NCBI GenBank assembly: GCA_965218775.1
Contig: CBDCLS010000006.1
Coordinates: 2,604,001-2,668,000, forward strand
DNA length: 64,000 nucleotides
DNA from: CAUZIZ01 sp965218775
Lineage (GTDB): Bacteria > Acidobacteriota > UBA6911 > RPQK01 > JAJDTT01
Reading direction: 5' to 3'
Shown here: positions 35,466-44,591 of the stretch, piece by piece
Layout of the letters: each line of letters starts with the position of its first letter
Numbering within the stretch: position 1 is the first letter of the stretch
Notes under the pieces: generated by a model
Seen by the model: the letters and a program-made list of their open reading frames with translations, nothing else
What the model was told of the DNA's origin: nothing
Database searches by the model: none
Program-made: the position numbers and the translations under genes

Positions 35466-36764
35466 ATGTGTGCTGAGAGTCGTCGAGACTTCTTGCGAAA
35501 AGGTGGACTGGGACTGGCTGCGGCTACCAGTCTTGGCAGCGGTCGCAGCGTTCAGGGTGCCAATGATCGTGTAGTCCTGGGAATCATTGGATGCGGCGGT
35601 CGCGGGCGTCGTCTAGGGGAGGAACTGAACTCCTTTAGTGATGCGCGGGTATCCCATGTCTGCGATCCAGATCAGAAGCGGGTTGATCAGGCGCTGGAGG
35701 TCACGGGAGCAGACCACGGCGTGAAGGACCTGCGTCGAATTCTGGAAGATGCGTCCGTGGACGCAGTCGTGATCGCCGCCTGTGATCACTGGCATGCGCC
35801 GGCCGCGATTCTGGCATGCGAAGCGGGTAAGCATGTCTACGTGGAGAAGCCTTGCGGACATAATCTGCGCGAGGGTCGGCTGATGGTCGAGGCCGCTCGG
35901 CGGCATAGGCGGGTCATGCAGCACGGCACCCAGAGCCGCTCCAGTGCGAAGATCAAAAAGGGGATCCAGATGCTGCACGAGGGCCTGATAGGGAAGGTCC
36001 TCATCGCCAAGAGTGTCAACAGTCAGAAGCGCGTCAATATCGGCAGTCAGCAGCCCTCAAAGCCGCCTTCTCATCTAGATTACGATCTCTGGGTTGGCCC
36101 GGCCGAATGGGCGGGCTATCAGTCCAACTTTGTCCACTACCATTGGCACTGGTTCCAGAAGTTCGGAACTGGCGATATTGGGAATGACGGTGTCCATGGA
36201 ATAGACCTCGCCCGCTGGGGACTGGGTGTGGAGACCCATCCCAGCTTCGTTTCTGGCTATGGGTCCAAGATGTTCTTCGATGACGACCAGGAGTTTCCGG
36301 ACACCTATAGCATCACCTACGAGTACCCAGGGGACAACCAGGTCGGCAGCAAGCGGGTTCTCATCTATGAGCAGCGCGATTGGTCGCCCTATCGACAGGA
36401 TGCGGATAAGAACAGCCTGTTTTTCTACGGAACCGAGGGAATGATGACGATGGGTAGCCGTGGTATCCGGATCTATGGAAAGGACAACGAACCGATCGGT
36501 CGGGAAGAATACGGCGCAACCAATGAAGACCACTTGAGAGATTTCCTGGATGCCATTCGATCGGGTGGACGCCGGACCAACGCCGATATCGAAATTGGGC
36601 ACCTTTCCTCCGCGCTTCCTCATCTGGGCAACATCGTGGCTCGAACCGGACGCTCGATCAGATTCGACCCGGCGGCAGAGCAGATCATCGGGGACGAAGA
36701 GGCCAATCAGCTCCTGGGGCGTCGCTATCGAGAGAACCACTGGGCGATTCCCTCTGCCGTCTAG
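35466..36764 (+). CDS. Tat-exported Gfo/Idh/MocA family oxidoreductase
   Basis: 432 residues. Twin-arginine signal ESRRDFLRKGGLGLAAATSL, then a Rossmann domain with VVLGIIGCGGRGRRLGEEL, the family EKP motif (GKHVYVEKPCGHNLREG near residue 123) and the domain typical of exported members (FGTGDIGNDGVHGIDLARWG). Members oxidise or rearrange sugars and inositols, some with bound NAD; exported members are common in this kind of genome. ATG 35466 follows GGAGG; the GTG 3 bases earlier is less likely. A sodium/solute symporter follows 74 nt later. Confidence 0.88.
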   Translation: MCAESRRDFLRKGGLGLAAATSLGSGRSVQGANDRVVLGIIGCGGRGRRLGEELNSFSDARVSHVCDPDQKRVDQALEVTGADHGVKDLRRILEDASVDAVVIAACDHWHAPAAILACEAGKHVYVEKPCGHNLREGRLMVEAARRHRRVMQHGTQSRSSAKIKKGIQMLHEGLIGKVLIAKSVNSQKRVNIGSQQPSKPPSHLDYDLWVGPAEWAGYQSNFVHYHWHWFQKFGTGDIGNDGVHGIDLARWGLGVETHPSFVSGYGSKMFFDDDQEFPDTYSITYEYPGDNQVGSKRVLIYEQRDWSPYRQDADKNSLFFYGTEGMMTMGSRGIRIYGKDNEPIGREEYGATNEDHLRDFLDAIRSGGRRTNADIEIGHLSSALPHLGNIVARTGRSIRFDPAAEQIIGDEEANQLLGRRYRENHWAIPSAV

Positions 36765-36838
36765 TAAGGATCGACAGGGCCGTCTGATCCAATTTCCAAC
36801 TTTGCAATTCTGGCGCTAGTGAGAGCGAGGATAGAGTA

Positions 36839-38362
36839 GTGCAGGGTTTCACCTCACTGGATCATGCGGTGCTCGCCATCTACCTGATTCTAGTGGTCGC
36901 GATGGGTGCTGCCTTTGTCAAGGGACAGCGGAGTACCGAGGACTATTTCCTGGCGGGCCGTTCGATGCCGTGGCTGCCCGTTGGTATCTCGATTTTTGCA
37001 TCTCTTTTCAGTGCGATCAGCCTCATGGGCAGTCCGGGCTGGGTCTATGATCACGATCTGACGCTCGGCCTAACTCTGGTTACCATACCGATGGTTACGC
37101 CAGTAGTGGTCTGGGTCATCTTGCCTTTCTTTCATCGCCTCAAGGTCTTCACGGCGTACGAGTATCTGGAGCGCCGCTTCAGTCCTCCGGTACGTCTTGC
37201 CGCGAGTGTCCTTTTTCTTTTCCAGCGCGGAAGCTACCTGGCCGTGGTCATCTATGTTCCTTCGCTGGTTCTCTCGACGGCAACTGGAATCGAACTCAAA
37301 TGGACCATCCTCATGATCGGAGGACTCGCAACCTTCTACACGCTCCTGGGAGGAATGAAGGCCGTCATCTGGACCGATGTCATACAGGCCTGCGTGCTCT
37401 TAGGGGGCTTGATCCTGGTAGTCGGCGTCCTGGTTTCCCGGATCGAGGGAGGGGTAGCCGAAATCATCGCGGTAGGGACTCAGGAAGGCCCGTTTCGGGT
37501 CCAACTTTCCTGGGGGGATTGGGCTACCGTGTCTCTGGGCGCAGTGCTGATAAACGGGATTTTCGTGAATCTATCCCAGTACGGTCCGGACCAGATCACG
37601 CTGCAGCGTTACCTGACGACTCCGGATGTTCGCTCAGGTCGGAACTCGATGATCTTTAACGCCATAGTGACTATTCCCGTGGGGTTGATCCTGCTCTTTA
37701 TCGGGGGAGCTCTTTATGTTTTCTATCTGAAGAATCCGGCTCGGCTCGGAAGTGTCAGCACCGGCGACGCAGTGCTCCCGCACTTCGTGATTCACGAGCT
37801 TCCGGCTGGCGTCTCGGGAGTTTTCATCGCGGCCATGTTCGCCGCGGCCATGTCGACGATCGACTCTGTAATCAATTCACTGTCCACTTCCAGCATGAAG
37901 GATTTCTACGAGCGCCATTTTGGCCGGAACAAGAGTGAGAGAAGCCTGCTCAACGTTTCTCGTTTCTTCACTGTTCTGTGGGGCGGTTGCGCTACCCTGC
38001 TCGCTCTCTACATCCAATATTTTCAGAATATCCTGTCCGCTTCCAAGACCCTGGCCGGGCTGTTCAGCGGAAGTCTGCTCGGGGTCTTCATGCTGGGGTT
38101 GCTAACCGTGAGAGCTACCGCAATGGGAGCCTTGACAGGTGCTTTGGTCGGCTTCGCAGTGGTCGCATCGATCGTGACCTGGACGTCGGCGAGCTTCTTG
38201 TGGTACGCCCCCACCGGATGCGTGGTCACCTTCCTGCTGGGCTATGGATTGAGCTGCCTTTCCCCTCCAGCAAGCCTAGACCGCTTAAAGGGGTTGGTCG
38301 TCTGGAGTCCTTCCGCAGCAGACAGCCCCTCCAGAGGTGAAACGCAAGATAGGGAAGCCTGA
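36839..38362 (+). CDS. Sodium:solute symporter (SSS family)
   Basis: A 507-residue transporter with about 13 hydrophobic segments. Family marks: AVLAIYLILVVAMGAAFVKG at the start, the TEDYFLAGRSMPWLPVGIS motif near residue 31, the sodium-site helix FASLFSAISLMGSPGW near 52, and the later AAMFAAAMSTIDSVINSLST near 335. It imports a sugar, acid or similar with sodium. Start GTG 36839 follows GAGGA. Its TGA stop lies inside the left arm of a family E repeat, so the last residues come from the repeat. Confidence 0.9.
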   Translation: MQGFTSLDHAVLAIYLILVVAMGAAFVKGQRSTEDYFLAGRSMPWLPVGISIFASLFSAISLMGSPGWVYDHDLTLGLTLVTIPMVTPVVVWVILPFFHRLKVFTAYEYLERRFSPPVRLAASVLFLFQRGSYLAVVIYVPSLVLSTATGIELKWTILMIGGLATFYTLLGGMKAVIWTDVIQACVLLGGLILVVGVLVSRIEGGVAEIIAVGTQEGPFRVQLSWGDWATVSLGAVLINGIFVNLSQYGPDQITLQRYLTTPDVRSGRNSMIFNAIVTIPVGLILLFIGGALYVFYLKNPARLGSVSTGDAVLPHFVIHELPAGVSGVFIAAMFAAAMSTIDSVINSLSTSSMKDFYERHFGRNKSERSLLNVSRFFTVLWGGCATLLALYIQYFQNILSASKTLAGLFSGSLLGVFMLGLLTVRATAMGALTGALVGFAVVASIVTWTSASFLWYAPTGCVVTFLLGYGLSCLSPPASLDRLKGLVVWSPSAADSPSRGETQDREA

Positions 38363-38455
38363 AGCGCAAGCGAGGGGTTGGGCCGCAGCTCCATACATCG
38401 ACCAGTCGGGAGCATTTGAGCTGCTCCCCAACCCCTCGCTTGCGCTTCAGGCTTC
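38354..38455. repeat. Repeat family E, copy 1 (inverted arms of 29 bp)
   Basis: Left arm 38354-38382 begins GAAGCCTGAAGCGCAAGCGA; right arm 38427-38455 is its exact inverse, ending CTTGCGCTTCAGGCTTC. The spacer is about 44 bases. The TGA of the left arm (38360-38362) is the stop codon of the symporter gene. The second copy is at 43271-43400. This motif is known to me as a dispersed repeat in planctomycete-like genomes. Confidence 0.88.
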
Positions 38456-38534
38456 CATGAACCAGCAACACCTCTTCATCCGCGCAGACGCGCCTGCTGA
38501 CGCTGGATCTTTCGGGTAGGAAACTCTATAGTCT

Positions 38535-39095
38535 TCAGACCTTGTGTATCTGGTCCCCCACAGCAAGCGTCCCTTCCTCGACGATCTGGGCATAGACACC
38601 GCGGAAGCGAAGATCTCTACCCCGGGGAGAGTCCACCAGATCGAAAGCCGCTTTTCCGAACCGACTGTTGTACTTGCTGCAGCCTCGATGAGGCACTTCT
38701 GAGATCTTCAGAACCGTGCTTCCAATCGCCAGGCGCTGACCCGGCGGGAGGTTCTCCATGCTCAGGTCCATATCGACATAGATCTGATCTCCGGACAAAC
38801 TCCAGCGCGATCTGTCCTTGGCCAGGATTTCGATGAGGCGAGCGTTCGTCAGGGTCACCTGGACATCTGGATTGAGACGCCCATCCTTGAGTTTCCGCTG
38901 AGCCGTTGAGGCCCACCTGTCCCCCTCTACTCCCCCTTCGGGACTCAGCCTGGCTTCCTGCAGTTCCTTGCGTTCGTCGGTTTCCGGTCTGACCACAATG
39001 CCTCGAACGACTCCGCCGTTCTTGGGAGACTCCAGTAGCCAATCCAACTTGTCATTCAGCTCATCTGACGTCGCGTGTTCGATGGACTCCATCAT
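38535..39095 (-). CDS. MOSC-domain protein
   Basis: A 186-residue protein with a MOSC (molybdenum cofactor sulfurase C-terminal) domain: LSPEGGVEGDRWA near residue 50, VTLTNARLIEILA, NLPPGQRLAIGSTVLKISE and the conserved Cys in EVPHRGCSKYNSRFG near residue 136. MOSC domains bind or deliver sulfur or molybdenum cofactor. ATG 39095 (or ATG 39092) is preceded by AAGGAGG. It begins 14 nt after the stop of the 2-hydroxyacid dehydrogenase gene and is probably in one transcript with it. The link between the two functions is not evident. Confidence 0.85.
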   Translation of the reverse strand: MMESIEHATSDELNDKLDWLLESPKNGGVVRGIVVRPETDERKELQEARLSPEGGVEGDRWASTAQRKLKDGRLNPDVQVTLTNARLIEILAKDRSRWSLSGDQIYVDMDLSMENLPPGQRLAIGSTVLKISEVPHRGCSKYNSRFGKAAFDLVDSPRGRDLRFRGVYAQIVEEGTLAVGDQIHKV

Positions 39096-39109
39096 GATTT
39101 TATCCTCCT

Positions 39110-40168
39110 TCAGCTGTGAGAGGCGTCCGATTTGGCCTCGTAGGGTTTCAAGCTCACCTTGGGCTCGACCTTGGGGTTCACCGGGAAGGCAGGCCAGTGC
39201 CCCAGTGCTACCGAGGAGACGGCATCTACGACACTGCGGCGTACGTGATCCCAGGACTCCGCCGATGACGCTGCCTGGTGAGGCGTGAGAATCAGGTTTT
39301 CTATGCCTCGAAGGGGACTGTCTTCTGGCGGCGGCTCTGGTTCGGTCACATCCAATGCGGCACCGGCAATCCAACCTTCCTTGAGAGCGCGGATCAGCGC
39401 ATCAGAGTCGATGACGCCACCTCGGCTGGTATTGACGAGTAGCGCTGTTGGCTTCATCTGGCGCAGTTCGGCGTCTCCGATCAAGTGGCGAGTCTCGTCG
39501 GTGAGTGGAGTGTGGACCGAAATAAGATCTGATTCTTTTAGGAGATGCTCAAGCGATACCAGTTCTACGCCATATTCGGCTGCCACCTCAGACGAAATAT
39601 AGGGATCGGACGCAAGAATGCTCATTCCGAACCCGCTCATCTTCCGCGCCAGGCAGCGTGCGATGTTCCCGAAGGCAACCAGACCGAGCGTCAATTGGCT
39701 GAGCCTGCGCAACCCCCAGTCCTTTGAGTCCGGAAGGCTCCAGCTCCCGCCCTGGACATGCCGATCCAGCCTGACGACCCGCCGGGCAGATGCCAATAAA
39801 AGCGCCGCTGCGTGGTCTGAGACTTCCTCAACACAATAGTCGGCCGTGTTGAAAACGATGATGCCGTGATCTGTGGCTGCCTCCAGGTCGATGCTGTCGA
39901 CACCGATTCCGTAGCGGCCGATTGCCCAACAATCGTCCAAGGTCTCGATCACGCGGCGCGACATGGGAGTCGTAAGGCCCTCGGTCAAGATCACCCTGGC
40001 CCCCGGAGCTAGTCCAATGATCTCATCCTCGGTCTCGGCCTTCTGCAGGATCAGCTCGATTCCCAGGGGCTCAAAGCAGGCCTTCTCGTAGGCGTAGCCA
40101 TCGAAAGCTGTGAAGTAGCAATCGACGTTCAGTACTCTGGGTGCCTGGTTCAGGTCGGTGTCGTTCAT
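39110..40168 (-). CDS. D-isomer-specific 2-hydroxyacid dehydrogenase
   Basis: 352 residues. NAD-dependent reductase/dehydrogenase of 2-hydroxy acids (phosphoglycerate dehydrogenase/glyoxylate reductase-like, CtBP-like). Catalytic Arg in ALLVNTSRGGVID near residue 240, Glu in DVTEPEPPPEDSPL, His in LILTPHQAASSAESW near residue 302. The nucleotide motif is L-V-A-F-G-N-I-A, with a Phe where the glycine-rich loop is more often G-x-G. No signal peptide. The substrate is not determined. It is followed by the MOSC gene 14 nt downstream. Confidence 0.88.
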   Translation of the reverse strand: MNDTDLNQAPRVLNVDCYFTAFDGYAYEKACFEPLGIELILQKAETEDEIIGLAPGARVILTEGLTTPMSRRVIETLDDCWAIGRYGIGVDSIDLEAATDHGIIVFNTADYCVEEVSDHAAALLLASARRVVRLDRHVQGGSWSLPDSKDWGLRRLSQLTLGLVAFGNIARCLARKMSGFGMSILASDPYISSEVAAEYGVELVSLEHLLKESDLISVHTPLTDETRHLIGDAELRQMKPTALLVNTSRGGVIDSDALIRALKEGWIAGAALDVTEPEPPPEDSPLRGIENLILTPHQAASSAESWDHVRRSVVDAVSSVALGHWPAFPVNPKVEPKVSLKPYEAKSDASHS

Positions 40169-40366
40169 GGGCTCTCACTGTAATTCATCAAAGCCGATCA
40201 CTTCAATGCTTTGTGAAGGCGGAGTCCACCAGTCTTGACGCGCAGTAGAAGCCACCGATACAGTATGCCTTCTCGAAGAAATGAGAGGTTAGGCCCTCTG
40301 GGTCGGGCTGATTGCAGCACCGGCTGAAGTTGGGTTTTCAGCTACAGTCATTTGAGGGAGGACATC

Positions 40367-41353
40367 GTGGATCAAAGACCGCTAGGGCGAACCGGGCGCA
40401 GCATCAGCGCCATGGGTTTAGGTACAGCAACCTTGGGACGTGAGATCGATGAAGAGACGTCTTGGCGAATCCTGGATTATGCCGTCGGAAAGGGAATCAC
40501 GTTCGTGGATACAGCCGAGGCCTACGGTGGAGGAAACTCTCAGGCGGGCCGGATCGCGTCCTATGGAATCGACGATCATCGCGAAGTTACCGATGAGATG
40601 CACTCATCGGAGAACATCATCGGACGCTGGATGAAGGCCCGAGGGTGCCGTAATGAGATTACGCTGTGTACCAAGGTAAACTCCGGATCCACTACCGAGA
40701 ACATTCCTAAAGCGCTTGCGGCCAGTCTGGAACGTTTGCAGACGGACTCGACCGATGTCTACAAGCTCCACTCCCCGGACCCCAATACTCCCATCGAGGA
40801 GACCCTGTCGGCCCTCAACGTGGAGGTAGATGCTGGGCGAATCGGCGTCATCGGCTGCAGCAACTTCTCCGGTGCTCAGCTGCGCGAGGCCCTCGACGTG
40901 AGCCGGTCGCATGGCTACGCTCGTTTCGAGATCACCCAGCCCCCGTACAATCTTGCCCAGATGGAGGTTGAGGAGGATCTGTTTCCCCTGTGCCAGGAAG
41001 AAGAGATCTCGGTGACGCCCTACAGCCCTTTAGGTGCCGGATTCCTGGCGGGGAAGTACACCTCGGCCGATGCTGAGCTTCCGCAGGGTACCCGGTTTCA
41101 TATCGTCCCCGCACACGGCGATATCTACTTCAAGGACGAAAATTTTCGAATGCTGGAGCGGCTGCGGCAGAAGGCCGATGAGATGGGGCTGCCCATGGTG
41201 AGACTGGCGATGGCCTTTGTGATGTCCAGTCCCTACGTGACCTGCACCTTGGTGGGAGCACGCAAGTACGACCACATCGATAACGCCCTGGCCTCCTACG
41301 AGATGGACCTGGATCCGGGGCTGCGAGCCGAGATGGCATCCTGGCAACAGTGA
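40367..41353 (+). CDS. Aldo/keto reductase
   Basis: A 328-residue NADPH-dependent TIM-barrel reductase. Catalytic tetrad candidates: Asp48 and Tyr53 in GITFVDTAEAYGGG, Lys in EITLCTKVNSGS, His in DVYKLHSPDPNTP. Late cofactor region VRLAMAFVMSSPYVTCTLVG. GTG 40367 follows GGGAGGA; an upstream TTG at 40352 overlaps that binding site and is unlikely. It is monocistronic; a family D repeat follows. The substrate is unknown. Confidence 0.9.
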   Translation: MDQRPLGRTGRSISAMGLGTATLGREIDEETSWRILDYAVGKGITFVDTAEAYGGGNSQAGRIASYGIDDHREVTDEMHSSENIIGRWMKARGCRNEITLCTKVNSGSTTENIPKALAASLERLQTDSTDVYKLHSPDPNTPIEETLSALNVEVDAGRIGVIGCSNFSGAQLREALDVSRSHGYARFEITQPPYNLAQMEVEEDLFPLCQEEEISVTPYSPLGAGFLAGKYTSADAELPQGTRFHIVPAHGDIYFKDENFRMLERLRQKADEMGLPMVRLAMAFVMSSPYVTCTLVGARKYDHIDNALASYEMDLDPGLRAEMASWQQ

Positions 41354-41370
41354 TCTGAAGTACTGAGCTG

Positions 41371-41490
41371 AGCAGTGAGCAGTGAGCAGTCCTGGAAGCA
41401 GCTGCAGTCCAACAGAGCCGCGAACGACTTGAATTGTCGGCGATATGGGCCCCGGTTCCGAGGAGAGAGCTGGACAACAGCACAATCTCC
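41371..41490 (+). repeat. TGAGCAG tandem heptamers followed by repeat family D, copy 3
   Basis: Three near-perfect (T)GAGCAG units lie at about 41371-41391. They are followed at 41400-41490 by family D (AGTCCAACAGAGCCGCGAAC ... GAGAGAGCTGGACAACAGCA). This is the direct-orientation copy used to define the family. It ends about 65 bases before the ThDP-enzyme start. Confidence 0.82.
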
Positions 41491-41556
41491 CTATCCCCGA
41501 CCTGAAGTCTCCCCTGAATGGTCCAGTGTGGCCGACGTGGGACTGAGAACAAACGC

Positions 41557-43227
41557 ATGACTAGGATGACGGGAAAGCACGCTCTCATGCAGATGCTGCG
41601 AGCCGAGGGCGTCAAGTACATTTTTGGGAATCCCGGCACTAGTGAGAGTCCCATCATGAATGCCCTGGAATCCTATCCCGATCTGAAGTACGTTCTGGTC
41701 CTGCAAGAGGGCGTCGCTATGGGAATGGCCGATGCCTATGGACGGGCCACAGCACAACCCGCGTTCGTCAACCTCCACATCGAAACCGGACTTGCCAATG
41801 GAATCAGCCTGCTTCACAACGCCGCTGAAGGTGGCGCGCCGTTGGTTCTGACGGCGGGAAACAAGGATAGCCGGGAGCTGGCCCATGGTCGGACGGACCT
41901 GGTCAGGATGGTTCGGCAATTTACCAAGTGGAGCGGGGAAGTGACCCGGCCTGAGCAGATTCCCTACGCTATCAGGAGAGCCTTCAACGAAGCCAAGACT
42001 CCACCCTCGGGTCCCACCTTTGTTGCCTTTTCGGCGGATGGGTTGGACGACGAGGCCGATGTCGAGATCCGGCCTTCCTCCTCGGGTCCCCCTCGTGCTG
42101 CTCCTGACCTCAAGGCCATTCAGGGTGCGGTCCGGCTGCTCTCGAGTGCCACCACGCCCATCCTTCTAGTAGGTGATCGATTGGCCGCCTCGGGAGGAAG
42201 TGAGGAGGCCGTCCGCCTGGCTGAGCTGATCGGTGCTCGAGTTTACAGCTCCTTCTATTCGGAAATGGGTTTCCCGACCAATCATCCCCAGTACCTGGGG
42301 AACCTACGTCTGGGTGTGGCCAGTGGCAAACAGGAGCTGTCCAAAGGTGACGTGGTTTTGGCGGTGGGCCGGATCAGCAGCGGCTACTACATGCTGTCCG
42401 AACCCGAATTGGCCTACTTCGGTTCCAGTTCGAGTTTGATCCATCTGGACTCGGACGCGCGGGAGTTAGGCAAGAGTCAAGCTACCGAAGTCGCTATCCT
42501 GGCGGATCCAAAGCTGGCGCTGGCGCAGCTGATCGAGGCCGTTGACGCCGAAATGGGCAACTCGGATCGGCAGCGGGCCGTCGAGAGGTCCCAATCGATA
42601 GGAAGTGAAAGTGCGTCTCTGAGGGCCCTTCGAGAGCAGCAAATGAGGGAGCGGTGGGAGCAAGCTCCGATGACGCCGGAGCGGATGATGTACGAGGTAG
42701 CGGAGGTCCTGCCAGCTGATACAGTAGTGGCCGATGACGCCATTACTTCTAGTCCGGCTCTTCAGCACGCCATAGCGTTTGACAAACCGGGCAGTATTTA
42801 CGGTGGCCGCGGTGGAGCCATCGGCTGGGGAATCGGTGGAGGCCTGGGCCTGAGGCTAGCCTTCCCGGACCGCCCCGTGGTCGCGTTTGTCGGCGATGGT
42901 AGCGCCATGATGACGGTCCAGGGTCTCTGGACGGCGGCGAACGAAAATCTGCCTATTGTCTATATTGTCTGCAACAACGGAGCCTACCGTATTCTGAAAC
43001 TCAACATGGACGCCTACCGGAACCTGGTACATGAGGATGAGTCCAATGCGAGCCGTTACATAGGGATGGACTTTACGCTGCCCCTGGATCTGGCTGCGAT
43101 AGCTCGGGCGCAAGGCGTCTTCGGGCAGAGAATCGAAGATCCGAACGAGATCGGACCCGCCGTCAGCACTGCCCTCGAATCAGGCAAACCCGCCCTTCTG
43201 GATATCGTGATCGACGGCTCGCTTTGA
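41557..43227 (+). CDS. Thiamine-diphosphate enzyme, benzoylformate decarboxylase/ALS-like
   Basis: A 556-residue ThDP-dependent enzyme with three domains. Glu51 in VLVLQEGVAMGMADAYGR is the cofactor-activating glutamate. The central domain carries ILLVGDRLAASGG. The C-terminal ThDP/Mg motif reads VVAFVGDGSAMMTVQGLW and continues to VYIVCNNGAYRILK (GDG to NN). Closest in look to benzoylformate or phenylpyruvate decarboxylase and acetolactate synthase types; 2-oxo acid substrate likely but not determined. ATG 41557 or 41566 are the plausible starts. It is alone in its operon. Confidence 0.87.
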   Translation: MTRMTGKHALMQMLRAEGVKYIFGNPGTSESPIMNALESYPDLKYVLVLQEGVAMGMADAYGRATAQPAFVNLHIETGLANGISLLHNAAEGGAPLVLTAGNKDSRELAHGRTDLVRMVRQFTKWSGEVTRPEQIPYAIRRAFNEAKTPPSGPTFVAFSADGLDDEADVEIRPSSSGPPRAAPDLKAIQGAVRLLSSATTPILLVGDRLAASGGSEEAVRLAELIGARVYSSFYSEMGFPTNHPQYLGNLRLGVASGKQELSKGDVVLAVGRISSGYYMLSEPELAYFGSSSSLIHLDSDARELGKSQATEVAILADPKLALAQLIEAVDAEMGNSDRQRAVERSQSIGSESASLRALREQQMRERWEQAPMTPERMMYEVAEVLPADTVVADDAITSSPALQHAIAFDKPGSIYGGRGGAIGWGIGGGLGLRLAFPDRPVVAFVGDGSAMMTVQGLWTAANENLPIVYIVCNNGAYRILKLNMDAYRNLVHEDESNASRYIGMDFTLPLDLAAIARAQGVFGQRIEDPNEIGPAVSTALESGKPALLDIVIDGSL

Positions 43228-43270
43228 GCTAAAACCTACCAGGTAGTTGGCCAGTTTTTCAAGGGCACGG

Positions 43271-43400
43271 GAAGCCTGAAGCGCGAGCGAGGGGTTGGGG
43301 TGCAGCGAGATGAGTGGATGAAGGGGCTTGAAGCACACTTAAGCAGTCAAATCGGGAAGATTCGTGGTGCTCCCAACCCCTCGCTTGCGCTTCAGGCTTC
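43271..43400. repeat. Repeat family E, copy 2
   Basis: Left arm 43271-43299 begins GAAGCCTGAAGCGCGAGCGA, and the right arm 43372-43400 ends CTTGCGCTTCAGGCTTC. One base in the left arm differs from copy 1. The spacer is longer (about 72 bases) and unrelated to the spacer of copy 1, so only the arms are conserved. Confidence 0.88.
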
Positions 43401-43436
43401 CATGAATCGGCAATTCTTGCTCTGGGATGCGACTCC

Positions 43437-44561
43437 TCAGAGCGGATCCAGGACCCCAATAAAAGTGGGTTTGGGACCCGTGGGTACGGCGTCGCCCTGA
43501 GGGGACAAACTGCCATCCTCCCCAATCCGGAAGACGATCACCGAGTCTGAGTCCTGGTTGGCGACCAGTAGAAACTTCCCCTCTGGATCGACGGCAAAGT
43601 TGCGGGGCGTTCTTATTCTACCTCCCGCCTGCTCCCAGCCGATTCGGTGGAGTCTCCCGGTCTGGGGATCGACCGAGAAGATGACGATGCTGTCGTGACC
43701 CCGATTCGAGCCATAGACAAACTTGCCGGATGGCGAGACCAGCACGTGAGCGGTGCTGTTCTGCTTTCGATCGAAAGTGGAGGGGAGCGTGTCTAGAGTT
43801 TGGGGTTCCGAGAGTGTTCCTTTGTCCGGGTTGTAGACAAAAGAAGTAAGGGTGCTGGCGGTCTCGTTGATGACGTAGACCAGCGGGAGCGTAGGGTGAA
43901 AGGCCATGTGGCGCGGGCCGGCACCCGCGGGTGGGGCTGCGGTGGGAGGATCATTGGGACGCAGCTTTCCGCTGCTGGCGTCAAAAAAGTACTGGGCAAT
44001 GTAGTTAGAGTTGGTACAGGGGACGAAGGCGAATCTGCCGGTAGGATCAGTAATGATCATATGGGTCTTGAGACCTACCGGGATTCTTTCCTGGGGTGCT
44101 CCCAGCTTCCCATCGGGAGCGATAGGGAGAACGGAAGCATAGCCGCCGTCGGAGGAGTTGTAGTGGGCTACGAGCACCCAGCGTCCGCTCTTGTGAACCG
44201 AAAGATGCGGGGGAGATCCAGGGCCGATCTCCACCCGGTTGATCAGCCGCAGATCGCCTGTGTCTTGATCGATTGCGAGGGAGACAACCCGGCTGGGCTC
44301 CAGCCGATCCAGGGTAAAAAGAAAGCGCTGCCCTCGATCCCAGGCTACATAAGGAGAGCCGCCCGGCTTTCCGGAAGGGCGCATGCTTCCCACACCCTCC
44401 TTCTTCAGCTCACCCGTTACCAGATCAAGCGAGAAAATTTCGATCTGCGCGCTGCTGCCGGCGACGAAGACCCGGCGTTCTTCAGCGGAACGGGCCTCAG
44501 CTGAATCCACGAGAAGCCACGCCAAGATTGAGAAGATCAGACCACGGATGATAAGACTCAT
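43437..44561 (-). CDS. Exported lactonase-family (6-phosphogluconolactonase-like) propeller
   Basis: A 374-residue seven-bladed propeller of the YbhE/Pgl type, with a signal peptide (IIRGLIFSILAWLLVDSAEA) that makes an exported, non-pentose-phosphate role likely. Blade signatures: DRGQRFLFTLDRLEPSRV, SVHKSGRWVLVAHYNSSDG, HPTLPLVYVINETASTL, SPSGKFVYGSNRGHDSIVIF, DPEGKFLLVANQDSDSVIVF. The family opens lactones of sugar acids. It follows the probable selenoprotein gene by 30 nt on the same strand, so they are likely co-transcribed. Confidence 0.82.
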   Translation of the reverse strand: MSLIIRGLIFSILAWLLVDSAEARSAEERRVFVAGSSAQIEIFSLDLVTGELKKEGVGSMRPSGKPGGSPYVAWDRGQRFLFTLDRLEPSRVVSLAIDQDTGDLRLINRVEIGPGSPPHLSVHKSGRWVLVAHYNSSDGGYASVLPIAPDGKLGAPQERIPVGLKTHMIITDPTGRFAFVPCTNSNYIAQYFFDASSGKLRPNDPPTAAPPAGAGPRHMAFHPTLPLVYVINETASTLTSFVYNPDKGTLSEPQTLDTLPSTFDRKQNSTAHVLVSPSGKFVYGSNRGHDSIVIFSVDPQTGRLHRIGWEQAGGRIRTPRNFAVDPEGKFLLVANQDSDSVIVFRIGEDGSLSPQGDAVPTGPKPTFIGVLDPL

Positions 44562-44591
44562 TTGGACGCCCCCTGTGAGACATTTAAAACT

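Noticed and set aside
41491..41919. Minus-strand frames inside the ThDP enzyme gene
   Set aside because: Shadow of a well-supported 556-residue gene.
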